Source: Chaetomium olivaceum (Eukaryota; Ascomycota; Sordariomycetes; Sordariales; Chaetomiaceae). From it: 64,000 nucleotides of DNA. A program made the translations under genes and the position numbers. Positions 23,801 through 34,984 of this stretch are shown here, piece by piece (within the stretch, counting starts at the first letter, position 1; every line of letters starts with the position of its first letter). Location of the stretch: NCBI GenBank assembly GCA_039881045.1, contig JAYWVB010000049.1, positions 186,001-250,000 on the forward strand, written 5' to 3'. The notes beneath the pieces were generated by a model, which was not told where the DNA came from, did not search any database, and saw only the letters and a list, made by a program, of their open reading frames with translations.

Positions 23801-25270
23801 CCAAATCACTTACGCCCCTCGACCTATCCGGTGCCTTCGAGGATGCAATCTCGGGGCCACTGTCGCTTTCGCTGTCACTGTCACTCCCGCTGCCACTCTT
23901 GCCCTCGCTCTCACTGCCACTTTCGCTCTCATCTTGCTTTTGGTCCGCGATCGTTCTCGCGTGAGAGGATGTGGAGGTGGTGGTGGGTGGGGCTTGCTGA
24001 GTGAGTGTCGTCATCGAATTTCGTGTGCACCGGAGGCTTCACGACGTGACCAGACTGCCGCATAGCCTCGACAATTTGGGCTGAGGTGGTCCCTGCAAGG
24101 ATCGAACCGCCGGGGAACCCGTGCTGGTCGTAGTGCTTGACTATTGAAGCCACCGACTCTGCCTCGCTGTCATCCAATGGACTTTCGGCGGTGGTGGTTC
24201 TGTGTGTGGGATGGATTCGCGTGGAAGTTGCGGGCACGGAAGCAAACGATCCAGATGGCTGATGTTGAGTTTCCAGTTCGACCCTGGCCAACTCTAGGTC
24301 ACCTCCATGTTGAGCCAACGCCCTTTCGCAAAACTCAAACCGCGCCGTCGGGAAATTAGCTCGAAGTGCTGATATTTTGTCAAGAGTCTGCAGATCGAGT
24401 TGTGTTGTTTGCCCCGGGGTGGAAAACTGAACTGCCTTGTTTGAACCCCTGGCCGCTTTGAGCTTTTCGCCGTACGGTTCAAGTTGTTCGTTATCCGCTT
24501 GAAGATCCCGAAGTTCACTCTCCAGATCAGAGTCGCCAAGATTATCCTCCACGCCCAAATCTCCTTCCTCATCGGTCTCCTCGTCCAAGAAATCGTCGTC
24601 CTCGTCTCCTTCGTCTCCGTCTGATCTATCGTCCGGGAAGTCGTTAAACTTGACATGAGTATCCCCCCGCCGGCCAGCCGTTCCGTCTTCGCCATGCTCG
24701 GTGAGGAGCAACCTCGGCTCCCCGTTTTCGTCTTCTTCATCTTCGTAGGTGATTCTTCGGCGTTTGAGGGGGCGGGATGTCGACGGTGGGTCTGTCCCTA
24801 GGGGCCTTGAGGCGCGGGCGGCCAAAGGCTACACCATCAATAAGATGTTTACCATCCGTCGAGATCTGGTCTCGACCAGTTAACCGACGTTTCCGTCTGT
24901 CCCCGGTGTCGAGTGGTCGAATGCTGCGACGGGCGAAGGTTAGCGTTGGTGATGCACTGGCAGAGCGACAAAATGACAGTTAGTTAGGTAAGTGGGAAAC
25001 TCACAAGACTTCCTCATCGTTTGTTAAAATGACGGAAACCCGCTGGAAATGGAGGCAGTCAAAACCGCGGCCGTTGGAATCGCGGAGCTCGACAGCATAA
25101 TCTTCGAGGCCCCAGTCATTGCTCTCAAGGGGGATGATCTCGTTGATTTGCTCCAGCAGGTGGGCGATGGTTGGGTCGGCGTCTAGCTGTACTGCGAAAA
25201 CCACCCGAACCTCAGGCAGGGAGTGTCGCCGGACGACCAGCCGCAGGCGAAGGGTGTTGTTGTCGCGCAT
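20895..25270 (-). CDS. Coilin-like nuclear protein, two frame breaks
   Basis: Exon 1 is 25270-25005 (ATG at 25270). An 81-base intron (24924-25004) with branch site cgctaac follows, and coding resumes at 24923. Exon 1 holds the coilin N-terminal domain (LRLRLVVRRHSLPEVRVVF, DWGLEDYAVELRDSNGRGF). After a GKHLIDGVAFGRP block the frame is lost at the five-C run (minus strand) at 24768-24772; one C fewer joins directly to LKRRRITYEDEEDE. A second shift is needed between about 24042 and 23980. It is either a single-base break or a 46-base intron (23997-24042, gtgaag to ctcag). The rest is a very acidic Ser/Asp-rich region, a NIKRRRGGG patch, and a Tudor-like C-terminal part (GMVVTWKQWLLSRATNWQPQ, then VYDKFELPD). 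Coilin scaffolds Cajal bodies in animals and plants; its role in fungi is not established. Confidence 0.78.
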
Positions 25271-25765
25271 GTTCAAAATGTTGAGAGAACTGCTTGGGGT
25301 TTGCGCGGGCGACCGGGTGGCCGGACTTGGGTTGTGGAGGAGGCAATGACGGGTGATGCTCTAAGTTTCACGACCATGAATCAGGTAAATGAGCTGAGTC
25401 GCGCGTCGTTCTGAAAAAAGAGGGTGCCTTGACGCGAGGGGACTTTCTGGGCAGTTGCGGCGGTTTCAGAGCAGCTGGATCTTTATCGGACTTATCTTTC
25501 GATGGGAACCAACTGGACCCATAAATACCCCCAACCCTGGGCAGAGGAACAGCTGGGCTCAGGTTTTATTCTGTAGAGTCGTCACAATCGCGGCGCCATG
25601 TTCTCGGGCATCAGGCCATCTTCTAGTTACCATACTCTTCCGGCGTGAGGGACCTAACTTGTTTCCTGCGTGATAAATTACTTGAAGAATACGCCGAGTC
25701 TATGCAAAAGGTATCTATAACAAATACAAATAGATTACAGGGGCATTTGCCGTGTTCGTGGGCTC
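25271..25765. other. Intergenic, 0.5 kb
   Basis: Lies between RIB1's stop and the coilin-like start codon, both on the minus strand. No gene seen; probably the promoter of the coilin-like gene. Confidence 0.45.
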
Positions 25766-27011
25766 TTAGCGTGGCAGATTTGCCATGTCTAGCATGTGAC
25801 CCATCTTTTCGATCTGAGATATGGTTACGAAGTTAGTTTCCGGAGACACGAATCTCAGGGAGCGGGCATAGTACCTTAGTCTTTAGATAGCCCTCAACCT
25901 CGGGGGCCCTAAAGCCACCCTTTCCTTTCCAAGAGAGCGGCACCATGGCAACTCTTTCCTTGACGACGATCTCGCGGTGGGGCCCTTCGACGGCGCGGAC
26001 TTTGTCCGGATTGTTGGTTAGAAGTCGAACTTCGCTCTGTCCGAGATCGCGCAACATCGAAGTGGCCAGACCGTAGCTACGGGCGTCGGCCGGGTGGCGC
26101 AGGAGCAGGTTGGCTTCAACCGTGTCTGACCCCAGATCCTGTAAGTTGTATGCTTTGAGCTTCTCTCCCAGCCCGATTCCGCGGCCCTCCTGCCTCAAGT
26201 AGATGATGATCCCCCCCGCCTCATTGCTAGGCAGGGACATCAACCTTGCCGCCTCGTCGAGTTGCTCCCCACAATCGCAGCGTGCCGACCAGACCGTCTC
26301 GCCCGTATAGCACTCGCTGTGTATCCTGACCAGCGGTGGCCCTTGTGCTGACTCTGAAGCATTGTTTTTACCCTCGGGCGCGGCTACCGCGAGCCGGCTC
26401 GTTGTTCTCCCAGGAAATAAGCGACCGGTGTAAGCCCCCCGTACAAGACGATCCATCTCGGTTTCCCCATCCCTCACGGCATCCAGAGACTTGCTTCGGA
26501 TTTTGCCACCAAACACGATAGCTAGATGCTCCTTGTTGTCTACATTGTTCGTGTAGAGATGTAAAAACATCTCAGCCCCGGTAGTTGTGGGAATCCGCGC
26601 ACGCACTATGCACTCGACCTCGGGTAGTGTCTCAAGAAGCCGCGGCTGCTTGGTTCCGCACCCGCCTGTCGGGACCGAGCTGTCGACCGGGATGCTGCGT
26701 GGTTCACGTGTGGCTGCGGCGGTAGCATGGCTCGGTGTGCCTGTTCCTGGTGTGGAGGGTGGTGTGAATGCCGGGGAGAGGAGTGAATCGGGCGGTGGTT
26801 GTGTCGATGGCGGCGATGCTCGCGCAGGCGTTGCTGTATCGTCGCCATCATTGGCAGTCGCAGAAGCCGGATCTTCCGCGGACAGCGAGAAACCAGCCTG
26901 TTCAATGTCTCCGTCGTTCTGCGACGAAATGTGTGCATCCGGCCGCGGCGAGTAGAATGGCGGCAGGCGGGTTCCGTCCGATTGTTGCTGTCCCAACTCG
27001 TAGCCCGGCAT
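25766..27011 (-). CDS. rib1: GTP cyclohydrolase II (riboflavin synthesis)
   Basis: Two exons, 27011-25875 and 25813-25766. The 61-base intron has branch site aactaac and ends atctcag. The last exon supplies the conserved end IEKMGHMLDMANLPR. The product is 394 residues, starting at the first ATG of the frame. Residues 1-125 are a low-complexity Pro/Ser/Thr extension, followed by the catalytic domain. The zinc ligands are visible in CYTGETVWSARCDCG, the active-site loop is IIYLRQEGRGIGLGEKLKAY, and DTVEAN and LLTNNPDKV are further family hallmarks. The enzyme opens GTP to 2,5-diamino-6-ribosylamino-4(3H)-pyrimidinone 5'-phosphate with formate and pyrophosphate, the first step to riboflavin. 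Confidence 0.95.
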
Positions 27012-28191
27012 TGTGGAAGGGCTGCAATTTCGCCTTCCGACTCGGCGCAATCTGGGGTTCGGCCCGCGGGTCAGGTCCGGAGTTCGGCGCAAGGGGGTCT
27101 GGGGCAAGCGCGAATAATCGTATTATGGTCGCATCGAGTTCAGCGAAGGGAGATTGGGAATCTGTTGCCTTTCGTAGGTGGGAGGATCGAAAGTTGATAC
27201 GATTCTCAGGGCGGAAAAGATGGACATGAGAGTCGCAAGCATTTGGCATACGTTAGTCAGATCCTCGGTTTCTGATGTGATCCCGCCATGAGGGTTTCTG
27301 GGGACCCCGAACCCCACCTGCCCCGCATTCTGTCTTGCCTCCCGCCGAGGAAAAACTTCGGCTCTCGAAAATCTTCGTTCAATCGCGAGATTCCATGATG
27401 TCCAGGTCTCCGGGCCATGCACTCCCCGATGGCCCCACCGTAACGTTCTGGATGAGAAAGGACAGCAACACCACCAGTTCTGCTACGAGGCGGACTGCCA
27501 TCCCGCGGACCATGATAAACCAGGTTGGAGGGACACTGATAGATTGAGGCCAAATTTAGCTGACTGCAGGACATGCCGTTACCCGGTTGCGTGCTTCCGC
27601 AGGTCTGGTGCTGATTAATTGCGAGAATTCCAAGTGCGCGGATTGACTTCACAGCTGGCCGGGTGCCCAGATCTTGGGATGCAATGGCGTTGGGTCGATT
27701 CCCTTCGAGATTTACTCACCTTCTCGGCCCTGAGACAGGGGACAGGACAAGACGGAGTATTTGCGTATTGCCCCTTTGGGATAGTGGAGATGCGGATCTT
27801 CGGCTAACAATCCGGAGCCGCCCTTCAACCAAGGGCTTAGCGTACCAACAAACCGTGTCGTCCCGGGCGGGTCCCTACCCGTCGACCTCCATGGCGCCGG
27901 TGCGCGATCTCCTTTCAGACTGACGAATTGTGCCATGTCATGTCGGCTGGGTATGGGAACCTAGGTTGGCCAACGGAGTCACCAAGTCGTCACGGCTCAT
28001 CCCGTCCCGCGAACGGAAGGTAAGCTGCCGGTCGGTGAACGGCCATGGCTTTCCCTATAAGAGTGTGGTTGGCAGAGCAATTACAACTTGAAGGGGTCGC
28101 CGCCTTTTCACCCTCATTGAGCTGAGCCTCCTGGTACTTGGTCCTTCACGTTTCAAGTTGCTCGCCGCGTTGTGCCGGCCTCTCATACACC
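27012..28191. other. Divergent promoter region between RIB1 and GH6
   Basis: 1.2 kb between two outward-reading genes with no credible gene of its own. A TATA-like site before the GH6 gene is listed separately. Confidence 0.5.
28055..28062 (+). promoter_or_regulatory. TATA box of the GH6 gene
   Basis: ctataaga stands about 135 bases before the GH6 ATG, at a usual fungal promoter distance. Supported by motif and spacing only. Confidence 0.5.
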
Positions 28192-29387
28192 ATGCGCCCC
28201 TCGTGTCTCCTCGCGGCCCTGGCCACCGGTGGTCTTGTGTCCGCCGCACCCAGCCCTCAGCCGGCGACGCCGCCTGCACCTGGTGATGTAAACCCGTTTA
28301 AGGGCAAGACACAGTTCGTCAACCCGACATGGGCGGCCAAGCTGGACCAGACCTTGCGGTCGTTCCTACGGAAGGGTGATGTCGTCAACACTCTCAGGAC
28401 GTACAAGGTCCAGAACACGGCCTCGTTCGTCTGGGTTTCCAAGCGTGCCGACCTCTCCAACATCGACGACGCCATTGCCGCCGCTCGCAGGGCGCAGAAG
28501 AAGACGGGCAAGAAGCAGATCGTTGGCTTGGTGCTCTACAACCTTCCGGACCGCGACTGCAGCGCCGGCGAGAGTGCCGGCGAGCTCCACAGCGGCGAGA
28601 ACGGTCTCCAGCTGTACAAGGACGAGTTCATCAAGCCCTATGCCCAGAAGGTCGCGGCCGCTAAGGACCTCGACTTTGCCATCGTCCTTGAGCCCGATTC
28701 CCTGGCCAACTTGGTTACCAACATGGGCATTGAGCTCTGTGCCAACGCCGCCCCCGTGTACCGTGAAGGCATCGCCCATGCCATTTCCGAACTCCAGCAC
28801 CCAAATGTCCACCTTTACATCGATGCTGCCCACGGCGGGTGGCTTGGATGGAACGACAACTTGCCCTTGGCCGCCAAGGTCTTCTCTGAGGTGGTTGCCT
28901 TGGCCGGCGAAGGCAAGAAGATCCGTGGCTTCGTTACCAACGTGTCCAACTACAACCCCTTCAACGCCGTGGTGCGCGAAAACCACACCGAGTGGAGCAA
29001 CTCGTGGGATGAGTCTCATTATGCCACGTCCCTCGCCCCGCACCTTGAGGCCGCAGGTCTTCCAGCCCACTTCATTGTTGACCAGGGTCGCGTTGCCCTA
29101 CCCGGGGCCCGGGAGGAGTGGTGAGTGCAACCTTTTTATATCAGAACTACCAAATTCTAACACATACTAGGGGCGAGTGGTGCAACGTCGAACCGGCTGG
29201 CTTTGGCCCAGCTCCGACCACAAACACTAACAACACCGTCGTCGACGCTCTTGTCTGGGTCAAACCTGGTGGCGAGAGTGATGGTGAGTGCGGTTTGGCC
29301 GGCGCCCCGAGGGCCGGAGAATGGTTTAACGAGTATGCACAGATGCTTGTGAAGAACGCGGATCCGTCTGTTTTCAAGTGGTTTTAG
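28192..29387 (+). CDS. Secreted GH6 cellobiohydrolase without a cellulose-binding module
   Basis: Two exons, 28192-29120 and 29171-29387. The 50-base intron (gtgagt, branch ttctaac, actag) completes the tryptophan of EEWGEWCNVE. The product is 381 residues. A signal peptide (MRPSCLLAALATGGLVSA) is followed by a short Pro/Ala-rich stretch and the GH6 domain: VLYNLPDRDCSAGESAGEL carries the family's conserved aspartates, VLEPDSLANLVTN contains the general acid Asp, and LYIDAAHGGWLGW and LVWVKPGGESDGECG line the tunnel. It releases cellobiose from the non-reducing ends of cellulose. There is no CBM1 or Ser/Thr-rich linker, so it resembles the single-domain Cel6 forms. Confidence 0.94.
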
Positions 29388-29826
29388 ACAGCGTTGACAA
29401 CGTAGTGTTGGATTGTAATAAACCATGTCTTCAATGATTACCAGTCGCAACTGTAAGGAGGCTATAACTACCTAACATAACACGAAACTGCGAGTCACTA
29501 TCGTCCCAAGAACCTCAAGAAACATCGGGCCTCGCCTCGACGACCACATGTGTAAGGTAAAATTCTCTCGTATCAGCCCAACCAAATGATGGTCCAGAAA
29601 CCACGTGCAAGATACTGCCCGCCCTCCCTGAAGAATCTGCACTTGCTGAAGTTTACCCAGCGCCGCCTTTCCCTCCAGGTGGCCGATGTCCCACGCCGAT
29701 GCCGTGTTGTTGTTCGATGATCCCCGACAAGGAAAACGAAGGCTTGTCTGAGGCCCCTGAAGCTGAGGTATGTAGCGACCCATGTCTACCCAGGCAACTT
29801 CGGCTCTCAACCTCGGCGAGCAACGG
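29388..29826. other. Intergenic between convergent genes
   Basis: About 440 bases of 3' flank for GH6 and for the small gene on the minus strand. No gene seen. Confidence 0.45.
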
Positions 29827-30216
29827 CTACTTTCCTTCCTTTACTTCCTGCTGACCCTTTGGTGGAAACTTCAGCTTCGCTTCCGCACTTGGTCCCCATC
29901 CGCCGTATCCTTCAGCAGCCGCCATTCCACCCAGACCCGTGGTCGATCCCATCGCGAGCGTGCCAGCGGCCTGATTCCCTGCAACGCCCGGTCGGTCCTT
30001 GGCCCATGTCTGAAGTTCGTCCTTGGTCTTCCCTGTGTACTTCAACAAGTCGGCGTCCGAAATTTGGACGTTGCGTCCGCGTTTGGCGTCGACATACCGC
30101 TGATAGAGGGACTTCTTTTTCGCCTTCGGTTCCGTTTTGGGAGGCTTATCAGCCGTCGTCGTGTTGGTTGTTGGGGTGCCCAAGGGCTCGGCGTCATTAG
30201 AGTTCTCTTTTGGCAT
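29827..30216 (-). CDS. Small basic hypothetical protein
   Basis: From the only in-frame ATG (30216) the product is 129 residues: a Thr/Pro/Lys-rich N-terminus, the compact core SLYQRYVDAKRGRNVQISD with DLLKYTGKTKDELQTWAKD, then a Gly/Ala-rich tail ending in PPKGQQEVKEGK. The same frame stays open upstream to about 30350 and reads sensibly (PLFQKTTYIATGVQHTGVA). The true start may therefore lie in an upstream exon I could not place, and a mitochondrial-type leader is possible. The family is not recognised by name. Confidence 0.6.
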   Translation of the reverse strand: MPKENSNDAEPLGTPTTNTTTADKPPKTEPKAKKKSLYQRYVDAKRGRNVQISDADLLKYTGKTKDELQTWAKDRPGVAGNQAAGTLAMGSTTGLGGMAAAEGYGGWGPSAEAKLKFPPKGQQEVKEGK

Positions 30217-30947
30217 GGCGACACCGGTGTGCTGTACGCCCGTCGCAATGTAGGTCGTTTTTTGAAAGAGGGGTTGCTTAGCGAGCGATGCGTGGGACGC
30301 TCTCAACGACAATGAACCTGCTAGAATTCTGAGTAAAAGGATATGCCGAGGAATCTATTATCGGCGAATGAATCCAGAAGCCTAGATTCCGGCTAGAACT
30401 CCAGAAACTGGAGGGAAAGCTTGTTAACCCCACCCTTTTATCCTGATAAAGAAGCTGGCACAACCCGGGCTGAGGCTGTGTGCATCAAGGGCGGCAGGTC
30501 AGGCGACCCCAGGCCCCCACTAGCTCGGTAGATACCTACTAGTTCCTCGGTGTAGGCGAGGAGCAATGTCTCGTCCTGGTAATGCTCAACCCCAGGAGCA
30601 CCCGGCAAATTCTTGATTGGATGACTCGGTTCTGGTGCGTGACAACCATTGCGTTGTGCTCCCTGATGGTCCCAGCTTTCATGGTCAAGCGAGTGGGCAT
30701 CGTGTAGGCACTAGTATTCTTTGCATGCTCATAGAATAAGGTACTTAGGTACTTTGTCTTCTAACTTTGGCTTGTGAGAATGGATTGGCAACTTGGGATA
30801 AACCTTGATTTGAAGTCTTGACAACCCTTACAATCTCTCACTGGTCGACTCAGATGTTAACTGGGTAACCCAAGACAATAAGTACGTATTTCTGCGAAGC
30901 CTGCTTCTGGGTTGATGATTGATTAGGGTACTCGCTGAGGTAGCACT
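30217..30947. other. Intergenic, 0.7 kb
   Basis: No gene seen beyond the open extension of the small protein noted above. An ATAAAA-like motif on the minus strand near 30440 could serve that gene. Confidence 0.4.
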
Positions 30948-31823
30948 TCACAGTTGGAAAGTAAACATTCCATCTTTAGCCTCCAACCCGTTGAGGAATG
31001 TCAATAAGTGATTGGCCACCGCTTCTGGAGCGTCTAACGGTGAGAGATGGCCAGACTCATGTATGACTTGAAGTTGCGCGCCTGGAAAACGCGAGCAGAC
31101 CTCCTGTTTCACCCTTGCTAGGGGCTCCACCATGTCTTCCTCAGCAGCAAGTATAAGAATAGGGAATGGAATGCTGGCGACAATCCCTGATATGTCTTCC
31201 GCCATGGCATATGCAGGCCACGCTTTCCGAGCCCACTCATTCCCACGCAGCATGTCGGCGACGAGAAACGAGGGCGGGTCGCGAAACTCAAACGACTTTG
31301 TCAAAACCTTCCTCGCCACGAAATCCGCTGTTTTTTTGCTATCATAGGCGTGAAGCTGCTGTTCCCTTATATCCGGTGGGAGCACGAGCGGTGTCGGTGG
31401 AGCTGGACTGACAAGGACGAGCCCTTGCAGGACATCAACTCTTGTATCGTCGCCGGTCTGGGAGCACATGTGGGCTGCCACTAGCTGCGACACTTTGGCG
31501 CCCATCGATAACCCAACAAGAATAGCGCGCCTGATGTGGAGCGCGACCATGACATCCTCGACATCCTTTGCGAGGGCCGCGATAGAGTAGGCGTCAAGCT
31601 CTTGGGGACCGGTCGAGTCACCCCAACCACGAAAGTCAACTGCAACGGTGCGGTACAGGTCGGAGACGAGTGGAGTGACAAGGGACCAAGTGTTGGCTGA
31701 ACCTCCCCAGTAATGGAGGAAGATGATCGTTGTTGGGTTTGGATCTTGAGCAGGGGTGTCAGAGATCACGACGTTGATATCGACACCGGATTGAACGGTG
31801 ATGGTCTTTGTTTTCGTGCGCAT
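30948..31823 (-). CDS. Alpha/beta hydrolase, 291 aa
   Basis: Uninterrupted from the ATG at 31823. The fold is clear in order: FLHYWGGSANTWSLV (oxyanion loop), VDFRGWGDSTGPQ, the nucleophile elbow ILVGLSMGAK (Ser in GLSMG), LILAAEEDMVEPLARV (acid residue region) and HESGHLSPLDAPEAV (catalytic His). There is no signal peptide, so it is probably cytosolic. The layout matches the epoxide hydrolase, haloperoxidase and esterase branch, but the substrate cannot be read from the sequence. It lies 1.7 kb from the GTP cyclohydrolase I gene and could belong to the same locus; that link is weak. Confidence 0.88.
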   Translation of the reverse strand: MRTKTKTITVQSGVDINVVISDTPAQDPNPTTIIFLHYWGGSANTWSLVTPLVSDLYRTVAVDFRGWGDSTGPQELDAYSIAALAKDVEDVMVALHIRRAILVGLSMGAKVSQLVAAHMCSQTGDDTRVDVLQGLVLVSPAPPTPLVLPPDIREQQLHAYDSKKTADFVARKVLTKSFEFRDPPSFLVADMLRGNEWARKAWPAYAMAEDISGIVASIPFPILILAAEEDMVEPLARVKQEVCSRFPGAQLQVIHESGHLSPLDAPEAVANHLLTFLNGLEAKDGMFTFQL

Positions 31824-33551
31824 ATTGGACTGAGGCCGGTAAGTCTTTGGAAACAGAGACTCAGGAAAAGAATAGGCGGCGAAATTGAAAGTGATTTAAC
31901 AAACGAAACAACTTTGTGATGGACTGCGGGCTCGTTGGGTGGATTGTGCAGGAGGGGGCGGGATGTTGTCTTTAGTACGCTATGCTGTCGCTTTAACTTC
32001 AGGGCAAAGCTCCGATATAGTTCGGAAGTTACGTAACTGACACGACTTCTTCCGGCGGGATTCGGATGATCATCTTACGGGACTCAAGCAGGGGTGTATT
32101 GCAGCTTGACTCAGGGAAAAATGAGCCGGTGTATTATTTAAGGCCTTCTTGTATCGAGAATTGTGACATTACCGTTGCCTTTGACACCCTCAATATTTGC
32201 GACCTCGGTGCGTGTGGGATTAGCGAGGAGGCATGTGATAAGTTTGTCCCACGCAACTGGGTGCGGGATGCCGAAGATAGGTGTGTCTCGGCAGGTCAGG
32301 AGCCGAGCAACGGAAACGTATGCTTCACTGGGATCCCTTTACGCGGGCGTGATATACCTCAATGCAGATATGAGTACCTGATCGACTTTGATCTTGTCAT
32401 GTCTGATCTTGCTCGTCTTTGTCTTTTTCTTGTCCCGCTAATTAGACTCAAATATTAAGGCCATATTACGTCTAGCTGAATTAAGGTCCCAGTATCTCAC
32501 AGTAGAGGAGGCCAATGATGGGGAGACTATACGGTGCTACGCCATAAACTGCCGCGTTTGCCTCGTCGACGCAGCCGTTACACTAGCCCACAAACTTGTG
32601 CACTGCTTTCTTATCGGGAGGCTCTGAGGTAAAAACCCCTCGGAGTTTCCTGCCAAAGTGCTATAGCAACAAAGATAGGCCAGGGTGGGGAGAGTCCGGT
32701 AGAACGTGGGAGAAGCAGGTCTTTGGGGCTGCATGAACCTCTTTCTACGGCGGAAGGAGGCCGGTTATATACAATTATGGCTCGACCAGTGCAACAGGGA
32801 AGTCGATGTTGACCCCGGCATCATCAGGATATAATAGTTCATAGTAGTACGTTGTCCGGCAAAGAAAGATGAAACTATTAGTACTATACTATATACTAAC
32901 AGGTTCCAAATACAGAAATCAATCCTCCCCTCCAGACTATTGGGATATGGTACAAGCTCGGCAATAACCGTAAGCCGTAGACATTACGGGTCGCATTAAT
33001 GAGGGCAATGAGAATCGGTATGAAGTCTTCCAAAATAGACCCTCAAGAAACTTGATGATAAGTTTGCAGGCTAAGTTTACGAGGAGAGCTTAGAATATCA
33101 TTCTTTATCGGAACTTAAAGGTCTCCCACCTACAAGTAGTTATAGAAGGATTCTTAATCTTCTAGAGTTGTATTTTCTAAATTATAAAACTAAATCATAT
33201 AACTTTCTGGGGTTTTTAGCGCCAGAACACTTGCCCCACGGCTCAAGCTGACAGGCTAGGCCAAGTTCGCGCGAACAATAAAAACGGGAGAGCTTGTAAT
33301 GAGGATTGATATTTAAAGGGTTGCCTTCCAACTTTCACAACGGTTTCCATTGGCGTATATGGGGCATGGACGTGATCCTCGGTAGTGCTATACCTCGGCC
33401 GGACAAGCTCGTAAATGACCACGTCATAGTGAATCTGTTGAGTACAGTTTCAAGACCAAGGGTATACACCTGAGTATTATACAGACTACCAGACATTGGA
33501 ACGCAATTTGCTTCACGTTCTTCGGACAGAGAATGGCGACGTCCGATTTCA
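31824..33551. other. Gene-free, AT-rich interval, 1.7 kb
   Basis: From about 32,780 to 33,350 the DNA is markedly AT-rich with many TA steps (for example around 32,880-32,900), like a decayed repeat mutated by RIP. A 130-codon frame at 32066-32458 has no recognisable motif and I do not call it a gene. Confidence 0.45.
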
Positions 33552-34440
33552 TTATTGTCTATTAACGCCCACCAAGTTCAGGAACTCTTCTCTTGTCCTC
33601 ACCTTCGCCTCAAAACAGCCCAGCATGCAACTCGTCAATGTCGTTGCCGTGGATTTCCCCACGCCCCGCATGACCATACACAAATGGCTTGATTCCATGA
33701 CCACTCCGACACCCTGCGGTTGAAGCACTTCCATGATGGTATTGGCAACATCCTTTGTTAGTCTCTCTTGGATTTGCAGACGCCGGCTGAATATCTCGGC
33801 GATCCGAGCTAGCTTTGAGATGCCAATGACAGAATGGTAGGGGATGTAAGCAATGTGTATCTTCCCGATAAACGGCAACATGTGGTGTTCGCAAATGCTG
33901 AAGATCTCAATGTTCTTGACAATCACCATCTCATGATGGTTCTCATGAAAGATGGCGGCGTTGACAATCTCCTTGACGTTCTGCCCATAGCCCTTCGTCA
34001 AGAACATCATCGCCTTGGCGTATCGTTCGGGCGTGTCGAGGACTCCCGGTCGGGTAGGGTTTTCGCCCACACATTCGAGGATGGTTCTCACCGCCTCTCG
34101 CAGCTTGTCGAGACGCCTTACGCTTTGCTCAGGAGACTCTTGAACCCTAGTTCGGGTTCCAATGCCTAACAAGAGGAAAGAGTTACACCGCTGTTTTTTG
34201 GGGGACGAGAAAGGCGTAAAGGGACATACCTGGTCGGCTCAGACCATCAGAGTCTACTATGGGACTTGACACTGTTGTCTCATCCACAACCGGTCTCGCC
34301 ATCTCCTCGATCTGTGGTGACATGGAGTTTGGCTCAACCTCAGGTGCTCTGGCAGCTTTCATCGCGCGATGTCGCCGCTTGATTTGTGTGCCGGTGCTAA
34401 CAAGGCCATTCTTTTGCACTTTGAACCTCCGTTTTCCCAT
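33552..34440 (-). CDS. GTP cyclohydrolase I, divergent copy
   Basis: Two exons: 34440-34230, then after a 64-base intron (gtatgt to ttgttag) 34165-33552, giving 274 residues. The start is uncertain (34440, 34362 or 34323). The catalytic domain is complete: ENPTRPGVLDTPERYAKAM, then FSICEHHMLPFIGKIHIAYI with the zinc Cys and His, LARIAEIFSRRLQIQERLT, and SSHLCMVMRGV with the second zinc Cys. The enzyme converts GTP to 7,8-dihydroneopterin triphosphate. Several positions differ from the near-invariant folate enzyme (MLPFIG instead of LVPFxG), so I infer a paralogue used in special metabolism. Its start faces that of the multidomain gene 0.5 kb away. Confidence 0.9.
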
Positions 34441-34984
34441 TTTAGTTCTCGATTCTGCGACGTCACAGAACTGTGGGCTTTCTCGTGACAGCTTTCGTCT
34501 GGTCGATCTTCCTGTTGTGGTTTTGAGGTCGAGCCCGCATAACGCAAGGCAGCCAAAGCCCTGAATTATGTTCCCGGACCGCTCCTCAAGGCGAGGAAAT
34601 GCGGCATCGCTTGAAGTGTGTGCCGCTGCGGGAAGCTGAGACGAATGCCGGGAACCAGCATCCCGTCGGAGATTAAGCGTCGAAAAGACCCTGTAGGCCT
34701 CAAGATTGGCCTCAACACATATAAAATCACCCAATAAATGCAATGCAAATGCAACGAGGCCAACAGCCTGTGTCACCCAGGCGATCGGCCCGGTGCGACC
34801 GTGCCGTAATGTGACCCTCCAGCGCTCCGGCACGGGGGTTAAACACGAACCCCAACACTGCCGGCCCTTTACCGACTCATTCTCATTCTCGCAGTTGAGT
34901 TGTCCTGGGCGACTTAGCATTCCGTCAACCCTCTGAAACTTTACATTTACTGCCACAGCTGACGACGCGTCACTGGCATCTCAA
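34441..34984. promoter_or_regulatory. Shared divergent promoter region
   Basis: 544 bases between the head-to-head GTP cyclohydrolase I and multidomain genes. A tataaa motif occurs near 34,720. The minus-strand frame stays open through most of this region without protein-like content. One shared control region suggests the two genes are expressed together. Confidence 0.45.

Noticed and set aside
23997..24042. 46-base intron in the coilin-like gene
   Set aside because: It fixes the frame but would remove a well-kept stretch (KPPVHTKFDDD) and has no branch site; kept only as an alternative.
22039..24065. Several plus-strand frames opposite the coilin-like gene
   Set aside because: They mirror the acidic and Ser-rich repeats of the minus-strand gene and show no conserved motif.
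28366..29070. 234-codon minus-strand frame across the GH6 gene
   Set aside because: Lies entirely opposite the cellulase coding sequence; the GC-rich third positions of GH6 keep it open.
32066..32458. 130-codon plus-strand frame
   Set aside because: No motif, no homologue I recognise, in a TA-rich decayed region; not enough to call a gene.
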